A DNA stretch of 29,016 bases from Flavobacterium sp. (GCA_017984035.1 JAGOAF010000005.1:1-29016), one strand, 5' to 3'. Numbered from the stretch's first letter, positions 6,684 to 15,613 are shown. Program-made: numbers and translations. Notes: generated by a model from the sequence alone, not told the origin.

Positions 6684-7685
6684 TTAAATAAATGATCGGT
6701 ATACCGTATTTCGCAATCCCAATTCTAGCAACAATAAAAATCCTGCCAACCAAACAAAGGGTCTGTATTTTTCATCGTAATCGTAAAATTTCAGCTCCTC
6801 AATTTCTGTAGTTTCTAGTTTATTGATGGCAGCATAAATTTCTTCCAATTTATTATTACTTGTCGCTCTAAAATATTTTCCATCCGTTTTTCGAGCAATA
6901 TTTTTCATCAACTGTTCGTCAATTTCTACCTGCATCATGCGAAATAAAAATTGGCCATTAGGGGCAATCGCATAGGGAAATTCGGCCATGCCATTGGTTC
7001 CAATACCCACTGTGTAGACTTTAATTCCGTATTGTTTTGCAATGTCCGAAGCAGTTTCAGGTTCAATAAACCCAGCATTGTTGACACCATCGGTTAATAG
7101 AATAATCACTTTGCTTTTAGCTTTACTGTCTTTCAAACGGTTTACGGCTGTCGCCAATCCCATCCCAATACCCGTTCCGTCTTGCAACACATTGTCGTAT
7201 TTGATGCTTTCTATAGCTTGCAAAATAATAGCCTTATCGCTTGTAACCGGCGTTTTGGTATAGGCTTCGGAAGCATACACTACTAATCCGATTCGATCAT
7301 TTGGTCTTTCGTCAACAAAACTGGCAGCAACTTTTTTCAAAGCTTCCATTCGGTTCGGTTTCAAATCCTTGGCCAACATACTTCCCGAAACGTCAATTGC
7401 CATCACAATATCAATTCCTTTTGTGGTCTTGGTTTTGTTACTAATGTCTACCGTTCTAGGTCTTGCCATGGCTACAATTAAAGCGATCAAGGCCAATAAA
7501 CGAAATACCCCTAAAAAAGGATACAGTCTCACAAAAAATGATTTAGAGCCTGTAAAACCAGCGGTCGAACTTATTTTTAAAGTCGCCGTTTGTTGGTTCC
7601 TTTTCAAATACAACCAAGCCGCTGCTGCTGGAATCAATAGCAACAACCAAAAAAATTCTGGATTTAAAAAGCTTAGATTTTCCAT
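6684..7685 (-). CDS. batA: BatA, membrane-anchored VWA-domain protein
   Basis: A 333-aa inner membrane protein. Two N-terminal membrane helices (about 10-27 and 57-74) precede a VWA domain (about 90-290) with a complete MIDAS motif: DVSGS at 98-102, DGTGIGMG, and LLTDGVNNAG. A C-terminal helix (about 310-326, FVWLAGFLLLLELGL) follows. There is no cleavable signal. The start ATG shares one base with the stop of the upstream gene (TAATG on the minus strand), a classic translational coupling junction. In the Bat operon BatA and BatB pair with the MoxR ATPase, in a chaperone-like arrangement known from other MoxR-VWA systems. The exact substrate is unknown. Confidence 0.93.
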   Translation of the reverse strand: MENLSFLNPEFFWLLLLIPAAAAWLYLKRNQQTATLKISSTAGFTGSKSFFVRLYPFLGVFRLLALIALIVAMARPRTVDISNKTKTTKGIDIVMAIDVSGSMLAKDLKPNRMEALKKVAASFVDERPNDRIGLVVYASEAYTKTPVTSDKAIILQAIESIKYDNVLQDGTGIGMGLATAVNRLKDSKAKSKVIILLTDGVNNAGFIEPETASDIAKQYGIKVYTVGIGTNGMAEFPYAIAPNGQFLFRMMQVEIDEQLMKNIARKTDGKYFRATSNNKLEEIYAAINKLETTEIEELKFYDYDEKYRPFVWLAGFLLLLELGLRNTVYRSFI

Positions 7686-9310
7686 TAATTAGCAATTTGT
7701 CTTAGTTCAACTGATTGTAACATGCGTTCTGCAATAGCGCTTCCATATTGGTCGCCCTCTGGAAATACAATCATAATTTGTTGTAATCCTTGATTTTGTT
7801 TGAAATACAAAATCTCATAATAAACTTTTTCACTTGACTTCGTCAATGGATTTAACATCGACATTGTCCCGTAGCCTTTTAATCCTTGAACCCCGCTTTC
7901 GGTTTCAAAATCTTCTTGTTTCACAATGATATTTTGACCGCCTTGTGCTTCAATTATTTTTAAATTTCCTTCCATGGCTTTCGCCAAATCAATGTCGGTT
8001 GGTTGTTTGAATTGACTGGTAGATACCATGATATAAAACCCATTCATCATATCGCCATATTGAAACAATTGCATTTCTTTAATTAGTGCCATGGTGTTTT
8101 TTGGCAATACTTTTTCGGCGTCTACTCTTTTTAATACTTGAGGTGTTTCAATTAAAATTCCAGGATTTCCGTATTCACTTTTAACCCATTCTCCTTCTAA
8201 TAATTCTTTGGTTTCGCGTCCAAAAACAGTATCAATGACATAGCCAAAACCTCGAGTAGCTACAAAAAATCCCGTAACCAATACTAGCAAAAGTAGTGCT
8301 GAAACAATCGCAGTGCGGATTTGTTTGGCTCGCTTTTTCTTCAACTGCAATTGGATTTGATGTTGTCTTTGCGCCTCGTTCAAAAGCAACTCTTCTTCTT
8401 CCGGGACTTCCACGGGAATGGCTTTGTCCAAAGTCAAAATCGCTTTTTGGATTTTGTTTCTGTCTTCGGTAATTTCAAAATCGAGTGGTTTTGACTTCGC
8501 AAATTTTACCAAGTCGGCTTGTTTTAAAACCCGTTCTAAATTTTCGATAGTCTCTTGCGAAAGCGTCATTTTCTTTTTGACCGAAGCGGCTTTCAAAGCC
8601 GTAATCAATTCTGAAGTGGTACTTTCCATCGCAGGAATTTCGATCGCTTCTTCGATATAGTTTCGAGCAATATCTGTCAATTGACTGTAATATTCTTTGA
8701 TTTCTCCTTGTTGCCACAATTCTTTTTTCTCTAATATAGTCAGCAATGAAGTAGCTTTTTCGATAGGCGTGGTATAGACTTCTTCAGCCGTATCTTTCTT
8801 TTGTTTTTTCTTGAAGTACCAATACCCTAAAGCTCCTAATCCTGCTAATAGAATAATTGCTAATAGGTATTTCCACCAATTGCCCCAATGACTTTCGGCG
8901 GCGACAATATCCTTGATATCGTACATTTTCTGTTGTAAAGTATCTACTTTCACATTGGCCACCTCAACCAAAATAGAATCGGAGAAAACCCGTTTTTTGT
9001 TAATCAAAATGGACACTCTTGGAATTGTATATTTCCCAGAATCAAATTGGGTTAAACCATATTTTTTAATCAATTCGTAGCGATCATTATTTCGAATCGT
9101 ATCAATTGGATAGGAACGAATTACTTCTAAAGCGCCAATGTTTTTCAAATTAGGAAAAACCACTCTGGCCGAAGTGTCCACAGAAGTTTTCAAAGTCAAT
9201 TTAAACTCGGCTCCAATTTTAATGCGCGTCGTATCGATCGCCGTGGTCACCTTTTGTGCAAAAAGTGCGGTGGAAAGAAGAAAAAATACTATGTATGCTA
9301 TTTTTTTCAT
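7685..9310 (-). CDS. Two-span membrane protein of the Bat operon (541 aa, function unknown)
   Basis: This protein lies between the DUF58 gene and batA. It has a signal peptide (about 1-19, STALFAQ), a periplasmic beta-rich domain (about 20-145), a membrane helix (about 148-165), a cytoplasmic helical domain (about 170-330) rich in Lys/Glu, a second membrane helix (about 333-351) and a C-terminal part (about 355-541). The N-terminal part (DTTRIKIGAEFKLTLKTSVD) resembles the Ig-like modules of BatD, suggesting a BatD relative; this is inference from layout. The middle domain (EYYSQLTDIARNYIEEA) recalls BatD-type cytoplasmic tails and DUF4381-like proteins of similar operons. It starts 21 nt after the DUF58 stop and ends overlapping the batA ATG by one base. 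Confidence 0.8.
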   Translation of the reverse strand: MKKIAYIVFFLLSTALFAQKVTTAIDTTRIKIGAEFKLTLKTSVDTSARVVFPNLKNIGALEVIRSYPIDTIRNNDRYELIKKYGLTQFDSGKYTIPRVSILINKKRVFSDSILVEVANVKVDTLQQKMYDIKDIVAAESHWGNWWKYLLAIILLAGLGALGYWYFKKKQKKDTAEEVYTTPIEKATSLLTILEKKELWQQGEIKEYYSQLTDIARNYIEEAIEIPAMESTTSELITALKAASVKKKMTLSQETIENLERVLKQADLVKFAKSKPLDFEITEDRNKIQKAILTLDKAIPVEVPEEEELLLNEAQRQHQIQLQLKKKRAKQIRTAIVSALLLLVLVTGFFVATRGFGYVIDTVFGRETKELLEGEWVKSEYGNPGILIETPQVLKRVDAEKVLPKNTMALIKEMQLFQYGDMMNGFYIMVSTSQFKQPTDIDLAKAMEGNLKIIEAQGGQNIIVKQEDFETESGVQGLKGYGTMSMLNPLTKSSEKVYYEILYFKQNQGLQQIMIVFPEGDQYGSAIAERMLQSVELRQIAN

Positions 9311-9331
9311 TGATGCCTTTTAATACAATCT

Positions 9332-10195
9332 TTATCTCGATTTAAAATACCCTAATAATTTGGTTACATAACTTTCATCCACTCGGGTGTTTACCACTCC
9401 TGAACCTGACTTACTAAAGGTTTCTTTAAAATACGCCACGCGATCGTGATAGTATTTTTCATAATTCATGCGAACTGATTTAGAACCCGTATCCACTAAT
9501 TGAATCGCTCCAGTTTCAGCGTCCAGCATTGGCACCATACCCAAATTGGGTATTTTTTCTTCACGAATATCGTACACTCGAATCCCAGTAATGTCGTGTT
9601 TTTTTGAGGCTATTTTTAAGGTTTGCTCGTATTCCTGGGTCATGAAATCCGAAATAACAAAAACAATGGCTTTCTTTTTTTGTGTTCCCGACAAGAATTT
9701 AAGGGCTTGTGCCAAATCCGTCTTGTTGCTTTTAGGTTCAAACTCAATGAGCTCACGTATGATTCGCAGTACATGCGAACGGCCTTTTTTGGGTGGAATG
9801 TACAATTCGATTGAATCTGAAAATAGAATCAATCCAATCTTATCATTATTTTGTGTAGCCGAAAAAGCCATCGTGGCGGCAATTTCAGTAACAATATCTT
9901 TTTTAAATTGATTTTTGGAACCAAAGCTCTCCGATCCTGAAATATCTACCATCAACATCATGGTCAACTCGCGTTCTTCTTCAAAAACTTTGACATGAGC
10001 TTCGTTGTAACGTGCGGTTACATTCCAGTCAATAGCACGAATATCATCACCGTATTGGTATTGACGTACTTCGCTAAAAGTCATCCCACGTCCTTTAAAA
10101 GATGTATGGTATTCGCCCGAAAAGATATGATCGCTCAATCTTCGGGTTTTGATTTCTATTTTTCGGACTTTTTTGAGTAGGTCTTTTGTATCCAT
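9332..10195 (-). CDS. DUF58 domain protein with VWA-like fold
   Basis: A 287-aa soluble protein with no signal peptide or membrane span. The DUF58 signature lies at 35-62 (RGMTFSEVRQYQYGDDIR followed by AIDWNVTAR). After it comes a VWA-like fold with MIDAS DISGS at 84-88 and the later segment FVISDFMTQEYEQ. DUF58 proteins almost always sit directly downstream of moxR and are thought to act as partners or adaptors of the MoxR ATPase. Here it follows moxR with a 49-bp gap and leads into the bat genes. Unlike BatA and BatB it is not membrane anchored, so it may link the cytoplasmic ATPase with the membrane proteins; this is inference. Confidence 0.92.
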   Translation of the reverse strand: MDTKDLLKKVRKIEIKTRRLSDHIFSGEYHTSFKGRGMTFSEVRQYQYGDDIRAIDWNVTARYNEAHVKVFEEERELTMMLMVDISGSESFGSKNQFKKDIVTEIAATMAFSATQNNDKIGLILFSDSIELYIPPKKGRSHVLRIIRELIEFEPKSNKTDLAQALKFLSGTQKKKAIVFVISDFMTQEYEQTLKIASKKHDITGIRVYDIREEKIPNLGMVPMLDAETGAIQLVDTGSKSVRMNYEKYYHDRVAYFKETFSKSGSGVVNTRVDESYVTKLLGYFKSR

Positions 10196-10244
10196 TTATT
10201 TACTGCCAAAAGGCGCAAAATCACAACATTTATCTTTCTAACAA

Positions 10245-11249
10245 TTAAGGAACCTCAACTTCATTTACGATTTTGTTGATGATGTCTACTGAAGTAATGT
10301 TTTCAGCTTCTGCCTCGTAAGTAACTCCAATTCTGTGGCGCAATACATCGTGAACTACGGCACGAACATCCTCTGGAATTACATATCCTCTACGTTTGAT
10401 AAAGGCATAACATTTAGCAGCATTGGCCAAATTAATACTTCCACGCGGAGAAGAACCAAAGCTAATCAATGGTTTTAAGTCGGCTAATTTGTATTTTTCT
10501 GGGTAACGTGTGGCGAAAATAATATCCAAAATGTATTTCTCGATTTTCTCGTCCATATACACTTCGCGAACTGCCTCTTGAGCGCGTAAAATTTGATCAA
10601 TAGAAACTACTTGGTTTACTTTTTCATAGCTTCCGCTTAAGTTCTGGCGAATAACTAAACGCTCTTCGTCCATTTTTGGATAATCAATTACTGTTTTCAA
10701 CATAAAACGATCGACTTGCGCCTCTGGTAATTGATACGTTCCTTCTTGTTCTATTGGGTTTTGAGTAGCCAATACTAAAAATGGCTTGTCTAATTTAAAA
10801 GTAGTATCACCAATGGTCACTTGTTTTTCTTGCATGGCCTCTAATAAAGCCGATTGCACTTTGGCAGGTGCACGGTTGATCTCGTCAGCTAAGACGAAAT
10901 TGGCAAAAATAGGTCCCTTTTTAATCGAGAATTCATTTTGCTTGATATTGTAAATCATTGTTCCAACAACATCCGCAGGTAATAAATCCGGTGTAAACTG
11001 GATTCGGCTAAACGAACCGGCTACTGCTTGCGAAAGTGTGTTAATCGCCAAGGTTTTAGCCAGTCCTGGAACCCCTTCTAATAAAATATGCCCTTGCCCT
11101 AACAATCCGATTAATAATCGTTCAACCATGTGCTTTTGACCCACAATTACCTTGTTCATTTCCATAGTAAGTAGATCGATAAAAGCACTTTCTCTTTCTA
11201 TTTTTTCATTAATTGCTCTAATGTCTAAAGTCGATGTATTCTCTTCCAT
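10245..11249 (-). CDS. moxR: MoxR-family AAA+ ATPase
   Basis: A 334-aa cytoplasmic AAA+ ATPase of the MoxR family. Walker A is GVPGLAKT (59-66) and Walker B is FVLADE (about 118-123), followed by INRAPAKVQSALLEAMQE, the typical MoxR segment. Sensor 1 is ATQNP, then EGTYQLPEAQVDRF, and the C-terminal lid contains GSSPRGS. MoxR proteins form rings and act as chaperones together with VWA proteins. It is the first gene of the Bat operon. In the 211 bp upstream, shared with the divergent aldo/keto reductase gene, I see no perfect TAnnTTTG on this strand; a one-mismatch word TCAATTTG is present near 11300. Confidence 0.95.
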   Translation of the reverse strand: MEENTSTLDIRAINEKIERESAFIDLLTMEMNKVIVGQKHMVERLLIGLLGQGHILLEGVPGLAKTLAINTLSQAVAGSFSRIQFTPDLLPADVVGTMIYNIKQNEFSIKKGPIFANFVLADEINRAPAKVQSALLEAMQEKQVTIGDTTFKLDKPFLVLATQNPIEQEGTYQLPEAQVDRFMLKTVIDYPKMDEERLVIRQNLSGSYEKVNQVVSIDQILRAQEAVREVYMDEKIEKYILDIIFATRYPEKYKLADLKPLISFGSSPRGSINLANAAKCYAFIKRRGYVIPEDVRAVVHDVLRHRIGVTYEAEAENITSVDIINKIVNEVEVP

Positions 11250-11460
11250 TGTGATATTTTTTAAACCAATTTGATACGGTTTTCTTTTGCGAGTGCAAAT
11301 TGAATTTTTTTTTAGAAGTAAGATGTTAAAGAATGGTTAAAACTTCGGCGAAAAGCCTAATTTTAAGGACTAATTGTGATGAATTTTATCTATTTTTAAG
11401 AACTCGATACAATTCGGCTAAATATATTAGATTTACAAAATATAAATACTTCGTACCACA

Positions 11461-12333
11461 ATGAGTAAAACAACTTTATCTCCTATTATTGCAGGAGCAA
11501 TGAATTGGGGAATTTGGGACAAAAATCTCAGCACTAAAGAAATGGATAATATCATCCATCTATGCTTAGAAAATAAAATTACCACATTTGACCATGCCGA
11601 TATTTACGGCGATTATACTACCGAATCTGATTTTGGAAAAGCCTTGGTTTCAAGTAAAGTTGACCGAAATAAAATTCAATTGATTTCAAAATGCGGGATC
11701 CAAATGGTGACCAAAAATCGAAACAACTCGATCAAGCATTATGAGTATTCCAAGGACTATATTATTTGGTCAGTGGAAAATTCATTGAAAAATTTAGCTA
11801 CTGATTATTTAGACGTGCTACTATTACACCGCCCGAGTCCGTTGATGCAAGCCGACGAAGTCGCCGAAGCAGTAACCCAATTAAAAGCCGATGGAAAAAT
11901 TGTTGATTTTGGTTTATCCAATTTCACGACCTCACAAACCGAATTAATTCGTCAAAAAACCGAAGTTAGTTTCAACCAAATTCAATTCTCAGCAACCCAT
12001 CATGAAGCGATGTTAGATGGAAGTTTGGACTATATGCAAACCAACGGCATTCGCCCCATGTCCTGGAACCCTCTAGGTAGTGTGTTTAGAGAAGATAATG
12101 AGCAAACACGCCGCATGAAAAAATTGCTAGCGCAGTTGGTTTCTAAATACGGAGTAGGTTCAGACACGATTTTATTGTCTTGGATTTTAAAACATCCTGC
12201 TCAAGTAATTCCTATTGCTGGAACCGTAAACGTAGCCCGAATTCAAGCCTTAATGAAAGCAACCGAATTGCCTTTAGAAAAAGAAGATTGGTTTGCCATT
12301 TGGAGCGAAAGCATGGGTAAAAATGTTCCTTAA
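11461..12333 (+). CDS. YdhF-like aldo/keto reductase
   Basis: A 290-aa soluble NADPH-dependent oxidoreductase with the (beta/alpha)8 fold. The catalytic tetrad is visible: Asp44 and Tyr49 (FDHADIYG), Lys77 (LISKCGI) and His123 (VLLLHRPSPL). The late segment PIAGTVNVARIQAL is the cofactor-binding part. Length and sequence style (MNWGIWDK near the start, TTSQTELIRQ) fit the YdhF subgroup. Substrate unknown; these enzymes reduce aldehydes or ketones. It is the first gene of a three-gene plus-strand operon, 14 nt before the SDR gene. Upstream, a one-mismatch promoter word (TATATTAG at 11423-11430) is the best candidate I see. Confidence 0.9.
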   Translation: MSKTTLSPIIAGAMNWGIWDKNLSTKEMDNIIHLCLENKITTFDHADIYGDYTTESDFGKALVSSKVDRNKIQLISKCGIQMVTKNRNNSIKHYEYSKDYIIWSVENSLKNLATDYLDVLLLHRPSPLMQADEVAEAVTQLKADGKIVDFGLSNFTTSQTELIRQKTEVSFNQIQFSATHHEAMLDGSLDYMQTNGIRPMSWNPLGSVFREDNEQTRRMKKLLAQLVSKYGVGSDTILLSWILKHPAQVIPIAGTVNVARIQALMKATELPLEKEDWFAIWSESMGKNVP

Positions 12334-12347
12334 TTACAACTAAAAAA

Positions 12348-13103
12348 ATGAATAAAATAGCCTTAATCACTGGCGCTACTAGCGGAATTGGAAAAGCAAC
12401 TGCCGAAATTTTAGCCAAAAATAATTACAAATTAGTGTTGTGCGGTCGTCGCCAAGATCGATTGGACGAGTTGAAGACTGCCCTTTCTGATTTTACATCC
12501 GTACATACTTTACAATTTGATGTGCGCGACAAAGAAGCTGTTTTTGCTGAAATAAGTTCGCTGCCAAATGATTTTTCCCAAATTGATGTCCTAATCAATA
12601 ATGCAGGCAATGCGCACGGTTTGGATCCTATTCATACTGGAAGTTTGGATGATTGGGATGCTATGATTGACGGAAATATTAAAGGATTATTGTATGTTTC
12701 CAAAGCGATTATTCCCCAAATGATAGCGCGCAAATCAGGACATATCATCAACATTGGGTCTACTGCTGCCAAAGAAGTGTACCCAAACGGCAATGTGTAT
12801 TGTGCTACTAAACATGCGGTAGATGCTTTGAATCAAGGCATGCGAATGGATTTGAATCCGTTTGGTATTCGCGTAGGCGGAATTCACCCAGGGATGGTAT
12901 CTACTGAATTTAGTTCGATTCGTTTTAAAGGAGATGATGAAAAAGCACAAAATGTATATAAAGGATTTGCTCCTTTGCAAGCAGAAGATATTGCAGATAT
13001 TATTCATTTTGTAGTGTCAAGACCCTATCATGTGAACATTGCCGATTTAGTGGTAATGCCTACTGCACAAGCTTCTTCAGGAATTGTAAATCGTTCTTTA
13101 TAA
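12348..13103 (+). CDS. Short-chain dehydrogenase/reductase (YdfG-like)
   Basis: A 251-aa classical SDR. The Rossmann motif TGATSGIG is at 8-15, NNAG at 85-88, the catalytic Asn at 111, Ser139, and Tyr152 with Lys156 in YCATK. The residues CGRRQDRL after beta-2 favour NADP(H). The PG motif HPGMVSTEF closes the core. The nearest well-known relatives are YdfG-type enzymes acting on 3-hydroxy acids such as serine, allo-threonine or 3-hydroxypropionate; that substrate is a guess from similarity. It sits 14 nt after the aldo/keto reductase and 9 nt before a metallophosphoesterase, clearly in one operon. Confidence 0.92.
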   Translation: MNKIALITGATSGIGKATAEILAKNNYKLVLCGRRQDRLDELKTALSDFTSVHTLQFDVRDKEAVFAEISSLPNDFSQIDVLINNAGNAHGLDPIHTGSLDDWDAMIDGNIKGLLYVSKAIIPQMIARKSGHIINIGSTAAKEVYPNGNVYCATKHAVDALNQGMRMDLNPFGIRVGGIHPGMVSTEFSSIRFKGDDEKAQNVYKGFAPLQAEDIADIIHFVVSRPYHVNIADLVVMPTAQASSGIVNRSL

Positions 13104-13112
13104 TAAAATTAA

Positions 13113-13838
13113 ATGAGAACATTAGTAATTGGAGATATTCATGGCGGCTTGCGTGCGCTACATCAAATTTTAGAAAGAGCCAAAGTCAGCCCAAATGACA
13201 AATTGATTTTTTTAGGGGATTATGTAGATGGATGGAGCCAATCGCCTGAGGTAATTGACTTGCTAATTACCATGAAAGAAACACATAATGTTATTTGTAT
13301 TCGTGGTAATCATGACGATTTGCTATTAGAGTGGCTCAAAAACGGAACTGATAATCCGCAATGGTTTGATCACGGCGGAGAAGCCACCGTTACGGCCTAT
13401 CAAAATCGAGATGCTGGCACTTTATCGGCTCATATTGCTTTTATTGAATCCTTAGTAGATTTCCATCTAGACGAACAAAATAGATTGTTTATTCACGCCG
13501 GATTTACCAATATGAATGGGGTTGATTTTGAATATTTCCCAAAGCTTTTTTATTGGGATAGAAGCCTTTGGGAAACCGCTTTGGCCTTAGATAAAAACAT
13601 GAAAATTACTGATTTGGCTTATCCAAAACGATTTAGGTTGTATAACGAAATTTTCATTGGACATACTCCCGTATCGCGAATTGAAAAAACAATTCCAGTT
13701 CAAATGGCTAATGTTTGGAATGTAGATACTGGAGCCGCATTTAGAGGTCCATTAACTATTATGGATGTGGATTCTAAAGCCTATTGGCAGAGTGAAAATT
13801 TAGATGTGCTATACCCTAATGAAAAAGGGAGAAACTAA
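13113..13838 (+). CDS. Calcineurin-like metallophosphoesterase (PrpA/ApaH-like)
   Basis: A 241-aa cytoplasmic phosphatase of the PPP-like metallophosphoesterase family. The metal motifs are all present: GDIHG (7-11), GDYVDG (35-40), GNHD (65-68), then the later His residues in FIHAGF and FIGHTPV. Two divalent metals should be bound by Asp8, His10, Asp36, Asn66 and the later His residues. The substrate could be phosphoprotein (Ser/Thr/Tyr) or a dinucleotide. It is the last gene of the operon with the two oxidoreductases and ends 2 bp before the convergent dioxygenase gene, with no clear terminator between them. Confidence 0.9.
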   Translation: MRTLVIGDIHGGLRALHQILERAKVSPNDKLIFLGDYVDGWSQSPEVIDLLITMKETHNVICIRGNHDDLLLEWLKNGTDNPQWFDHGGEATVTAYQNRDAGTLSAHIAFIESLVDFHLDEQNRLFIHAGFTNMNGVDFEYFPKLFYWDRSLWETALALDKNMKITDLAYPKRFRLYNEIFIGHTPVSRIEKTIPVQMANVWNVDTGAAFRGPLTIMDVDSKAYWQSENLDVLYPNEKGRN

Positions 13839-13840
13839 AA

Positions 13841-14380
13841 TTATTGCTTAGCCACAAATCTTGGATCGGTATCCATAACCGTACCGCAATTGGAACAAGT
13901 TCGTAAGGTTTCTGATCCATAGAAGTGCTCAAAATGATACAAGAAATCTTTCTCAATATTGTGCAACTCAAAATAGACTTCGTATAATTTGTGATTGCAC
14001 GAATCACAATGCCAAAGCAAACCGTCTGTAAAACCTAAACCCGCTCTTTTACGTTCAATCACTAAGCCGATGGACCCTTCTGAACGAACTGGTGAATGCG
14101 GGATTTTAGCTGGATTCAAGTACATGTCTCCGGCCTGCAATTCCATTTCTTTTCGCTCCCCATCTTCCTGAATGACTACTTTAATACTGCCTTCTAATTG
14201 GTAAAACAATTCTTCCGTTTCATTGTAATGGTAATCTTTTCGAGCGTTTGGACCAGCTACAATCATTACAATATAATCGCCTGATTCAGTATATATATTT
14301 TTATTTCCAACTGGTGGTTTCAATAAATGACGGTTTTCATCAATCCATTGGTTCAAGTTGAACGGTTTTGCAATAGCCAT
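13841..14380 (-). CDS. nbaC: 3-hydroxyanthranilate 3,4-dioxygenase
   Basis: A 179-aa cupin enzyme that opens the ring of 3-hydroxyanthranilate to 2-amino-3-carboxymuconate semialdehyde in the kynurenine pathway of tryptophan breakdown. The Fe(II) ligands and substrate residues fall at the same positions as in the well-studied Cupriavidus enzyme: Arg47, His51, Glu57, His95 and Arg99, with a Glu near 109. The bacterial rubredoxin-like second iron site is complete (Cys125, Cys128, Cys162, Cys165). The gene is convergent with the phosphatase gene. No other kynurenine pathway gene is in the window, so the partners must lie elsewhere. A TAAATTTA word at 14401-14408 could be a weak -7 element. Also called haaO. 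Confidence 0.95.
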   Translation of the reverse strand: MAIAKPFNLNQWIDENRHLLKPPVGNKNIYTESGDYIVMIVAGPNARKDYHYNETEELFYQLEGSIKVVIQEDGERKEMELQAGDMYLNPAKIPHSPVRSEGSIGLVIERKRAGLGFTDGLLWHCDSCNHKLYEVYFELHNIEKDFLYHFEHFYGSETLRTCSNCGTVMDTDPRFVAKQ

Positions 14381-14423
14381 AGTACTAATTTTTGAAAACG
14401 TAAATTTAGTTATTTATGTTGGT

Positions 14424-15521
14424 CTATTTTTTCTCTTTTATCAAATAAATATAAACTGGAAAATGGTCACTAAAACCAATTTCTGTAGCTGAATGTCGTA
14501 ATGGATATCCTTTGAACTGCCCAGAGTGTTGAATTAAAAAAGGCTTGTTGTAAATTCCTGCTTTCCAAAACTGATAGCTGGAATAATCGGATTTTAATAA
14601 GGATTCCGATACGATAATTTGGTCGAAAATATCCCACGCATCTCGATGTGCAATTGTTCCCATTCCTTTTTTTTGCATTGCTTCGAAAGGATTGAAAACA
14701 CCAAATAGTGGGACGTCAGCTTTTTCTTCTTTTGCCCCCAAAACGATTTTTACACTATTGTTATAGGGGCCATCATTCAAATCGCCCATGGTAATTACTT
14801 TGGCATTGGGATTCAACTGCTGAAGTGAATCAATAATTTTCCGATTTAAGGCTCCTGCTGCTTCTCGAAATGGACTCGATCGTTGTTCACCACCCGATCG
14901 AGAAGGCCAGTGATTCACAATTAAATGAATTTCTTCACCTTCTAAAAACCCTGAAACAAGTAGCTGGTCTCGAGTATACACTCGTTTGTTCTTGGGACTG
15001 ACTACTACAATATCATCTGTACTTTCAGCTGTTTCAGGCTTTTGTTTTGTTTCTCCTTGGAACACATATAATGGGATGTTAGCAAATGAGGTTGGCTGGA
15101 AAAAAATTTTTCGATACAATAAAGCAACATCAATCCCTCTTTTATCTGGCGAATCAAAATGAATAATACCATACTTTTTATCCGCTAAGTTGGGTTGCTG
15201 AATTAAATCTTCTAAAACTCCTCTATTTTCTATTTCACATCCGCCAATGAAGGTTGGAGATTCCGGATTTTCTGAACTGCCAATTTCAGCCAAAACTCGG
15301 GAAAGATTAGTCAACTTTTTTTGGTATTTGGCAAAAGTCCAATGTTGCGAGCCCTTTGGAGTCCAGTCTTCATCAAACGTATTGGGGTCATCAATCGTAT
15401 CGAACAAGTTTTCAAAATTGTAAAACGCAACGGTATGTATTCGGAATTTTTTAGATTGTCCAAAAACTTTTGGAAATAAAGACAATACAAAAACACAAAA
15501 AAGAATGGGGCAAATTCTCAT
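14424..15521 (-). CDS. Exported endonuclease/exonuclease/phosphatase-family protein
   Basis: A 365-aa protein with a signal peptide (1-21, ending KVFGQ) and an EEP (DNase I-like) fold. Visible catalytic motifs: FYNFENLFD (33-41), Glu96 in GGCEIENRG, NHWPSRSGG (203-211), GDLNDGP (246-252) and the final SDHFPVY (351-357). All key acidic and His residues are present, so a metal-dependent phosphodiesterase activity is likely. The substrate may be nucleic acid or another phosphodiester; the family does not decide this. Export suggests a role in the envelope or in scavenging extracellular phosphate or DNA. It lies divergent from the LD-carboxypeptidase gene and 43 bp upstream of the dioxygenase gene. 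Confidence 0.88.
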   Translation of the reverse strand: MRICPILFCVFVLSLFPKVFGQSKKFRIHTVAFYNFENLFDTIDDPNTFDEDWTPKGSQHWTFAKYQKKLTNLSRVLAEIGSSENPESPTFIGGCEIENRGVLEDLIQQPNLADKKYGIIHFDSPDKRGIDVALLYRKIFFQPTSFANIPLYVFQGETKQKPETAESTDDIVVVSPKNKRVYTRDQLLVSGFLEGEEIHLIVNHWPSRSGGEQRSSPFREAAGALNRKIIDSLQQLNPNAKVITMGDLNDGPYNNSVKIVLGAKEEKADVPLFGVFNPFEAMQKKGMGTIAHRDAWDIFDQIIVSESLLKSDYSSYQFWKAGIYNKPFLIQHSGQFKGYPLRHSATEIGFSDHFPVYIYLIKEKK

Positions 15522-15605
15522 AAAAATAGGATTTTGGGTAGTGATGATTGGGTAAAGTAAAATTAAGAAATTAGAACTGCAATTAAAAATGATTTTGGAT
15601 TTGTC

Positions 15606-15613
15606 TATATTTG
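15606..15613 (+). promoter_or_regulatory. Candidate -7 element for the LD-carboxypeptidase gene
   Basis: Plus-strand TATATTTG is a perfect TAnnTTTG match, 36 nt upstream of the ATG at 15650. An in-frame TTG at 15611 falls inside this octamer, which argues against it as a start. No convincing -33 TTG is seen. Confidence 0.5.

Noticed and set aside
11250..11460. Possible small RNA or riboswitch between moxR and the aldo/keto reductase gene
   Set aside because: Only a 3-bp GGC/GCC hairpin near 11350 and AT-rich sequence were visible; no conserved structure recognised.
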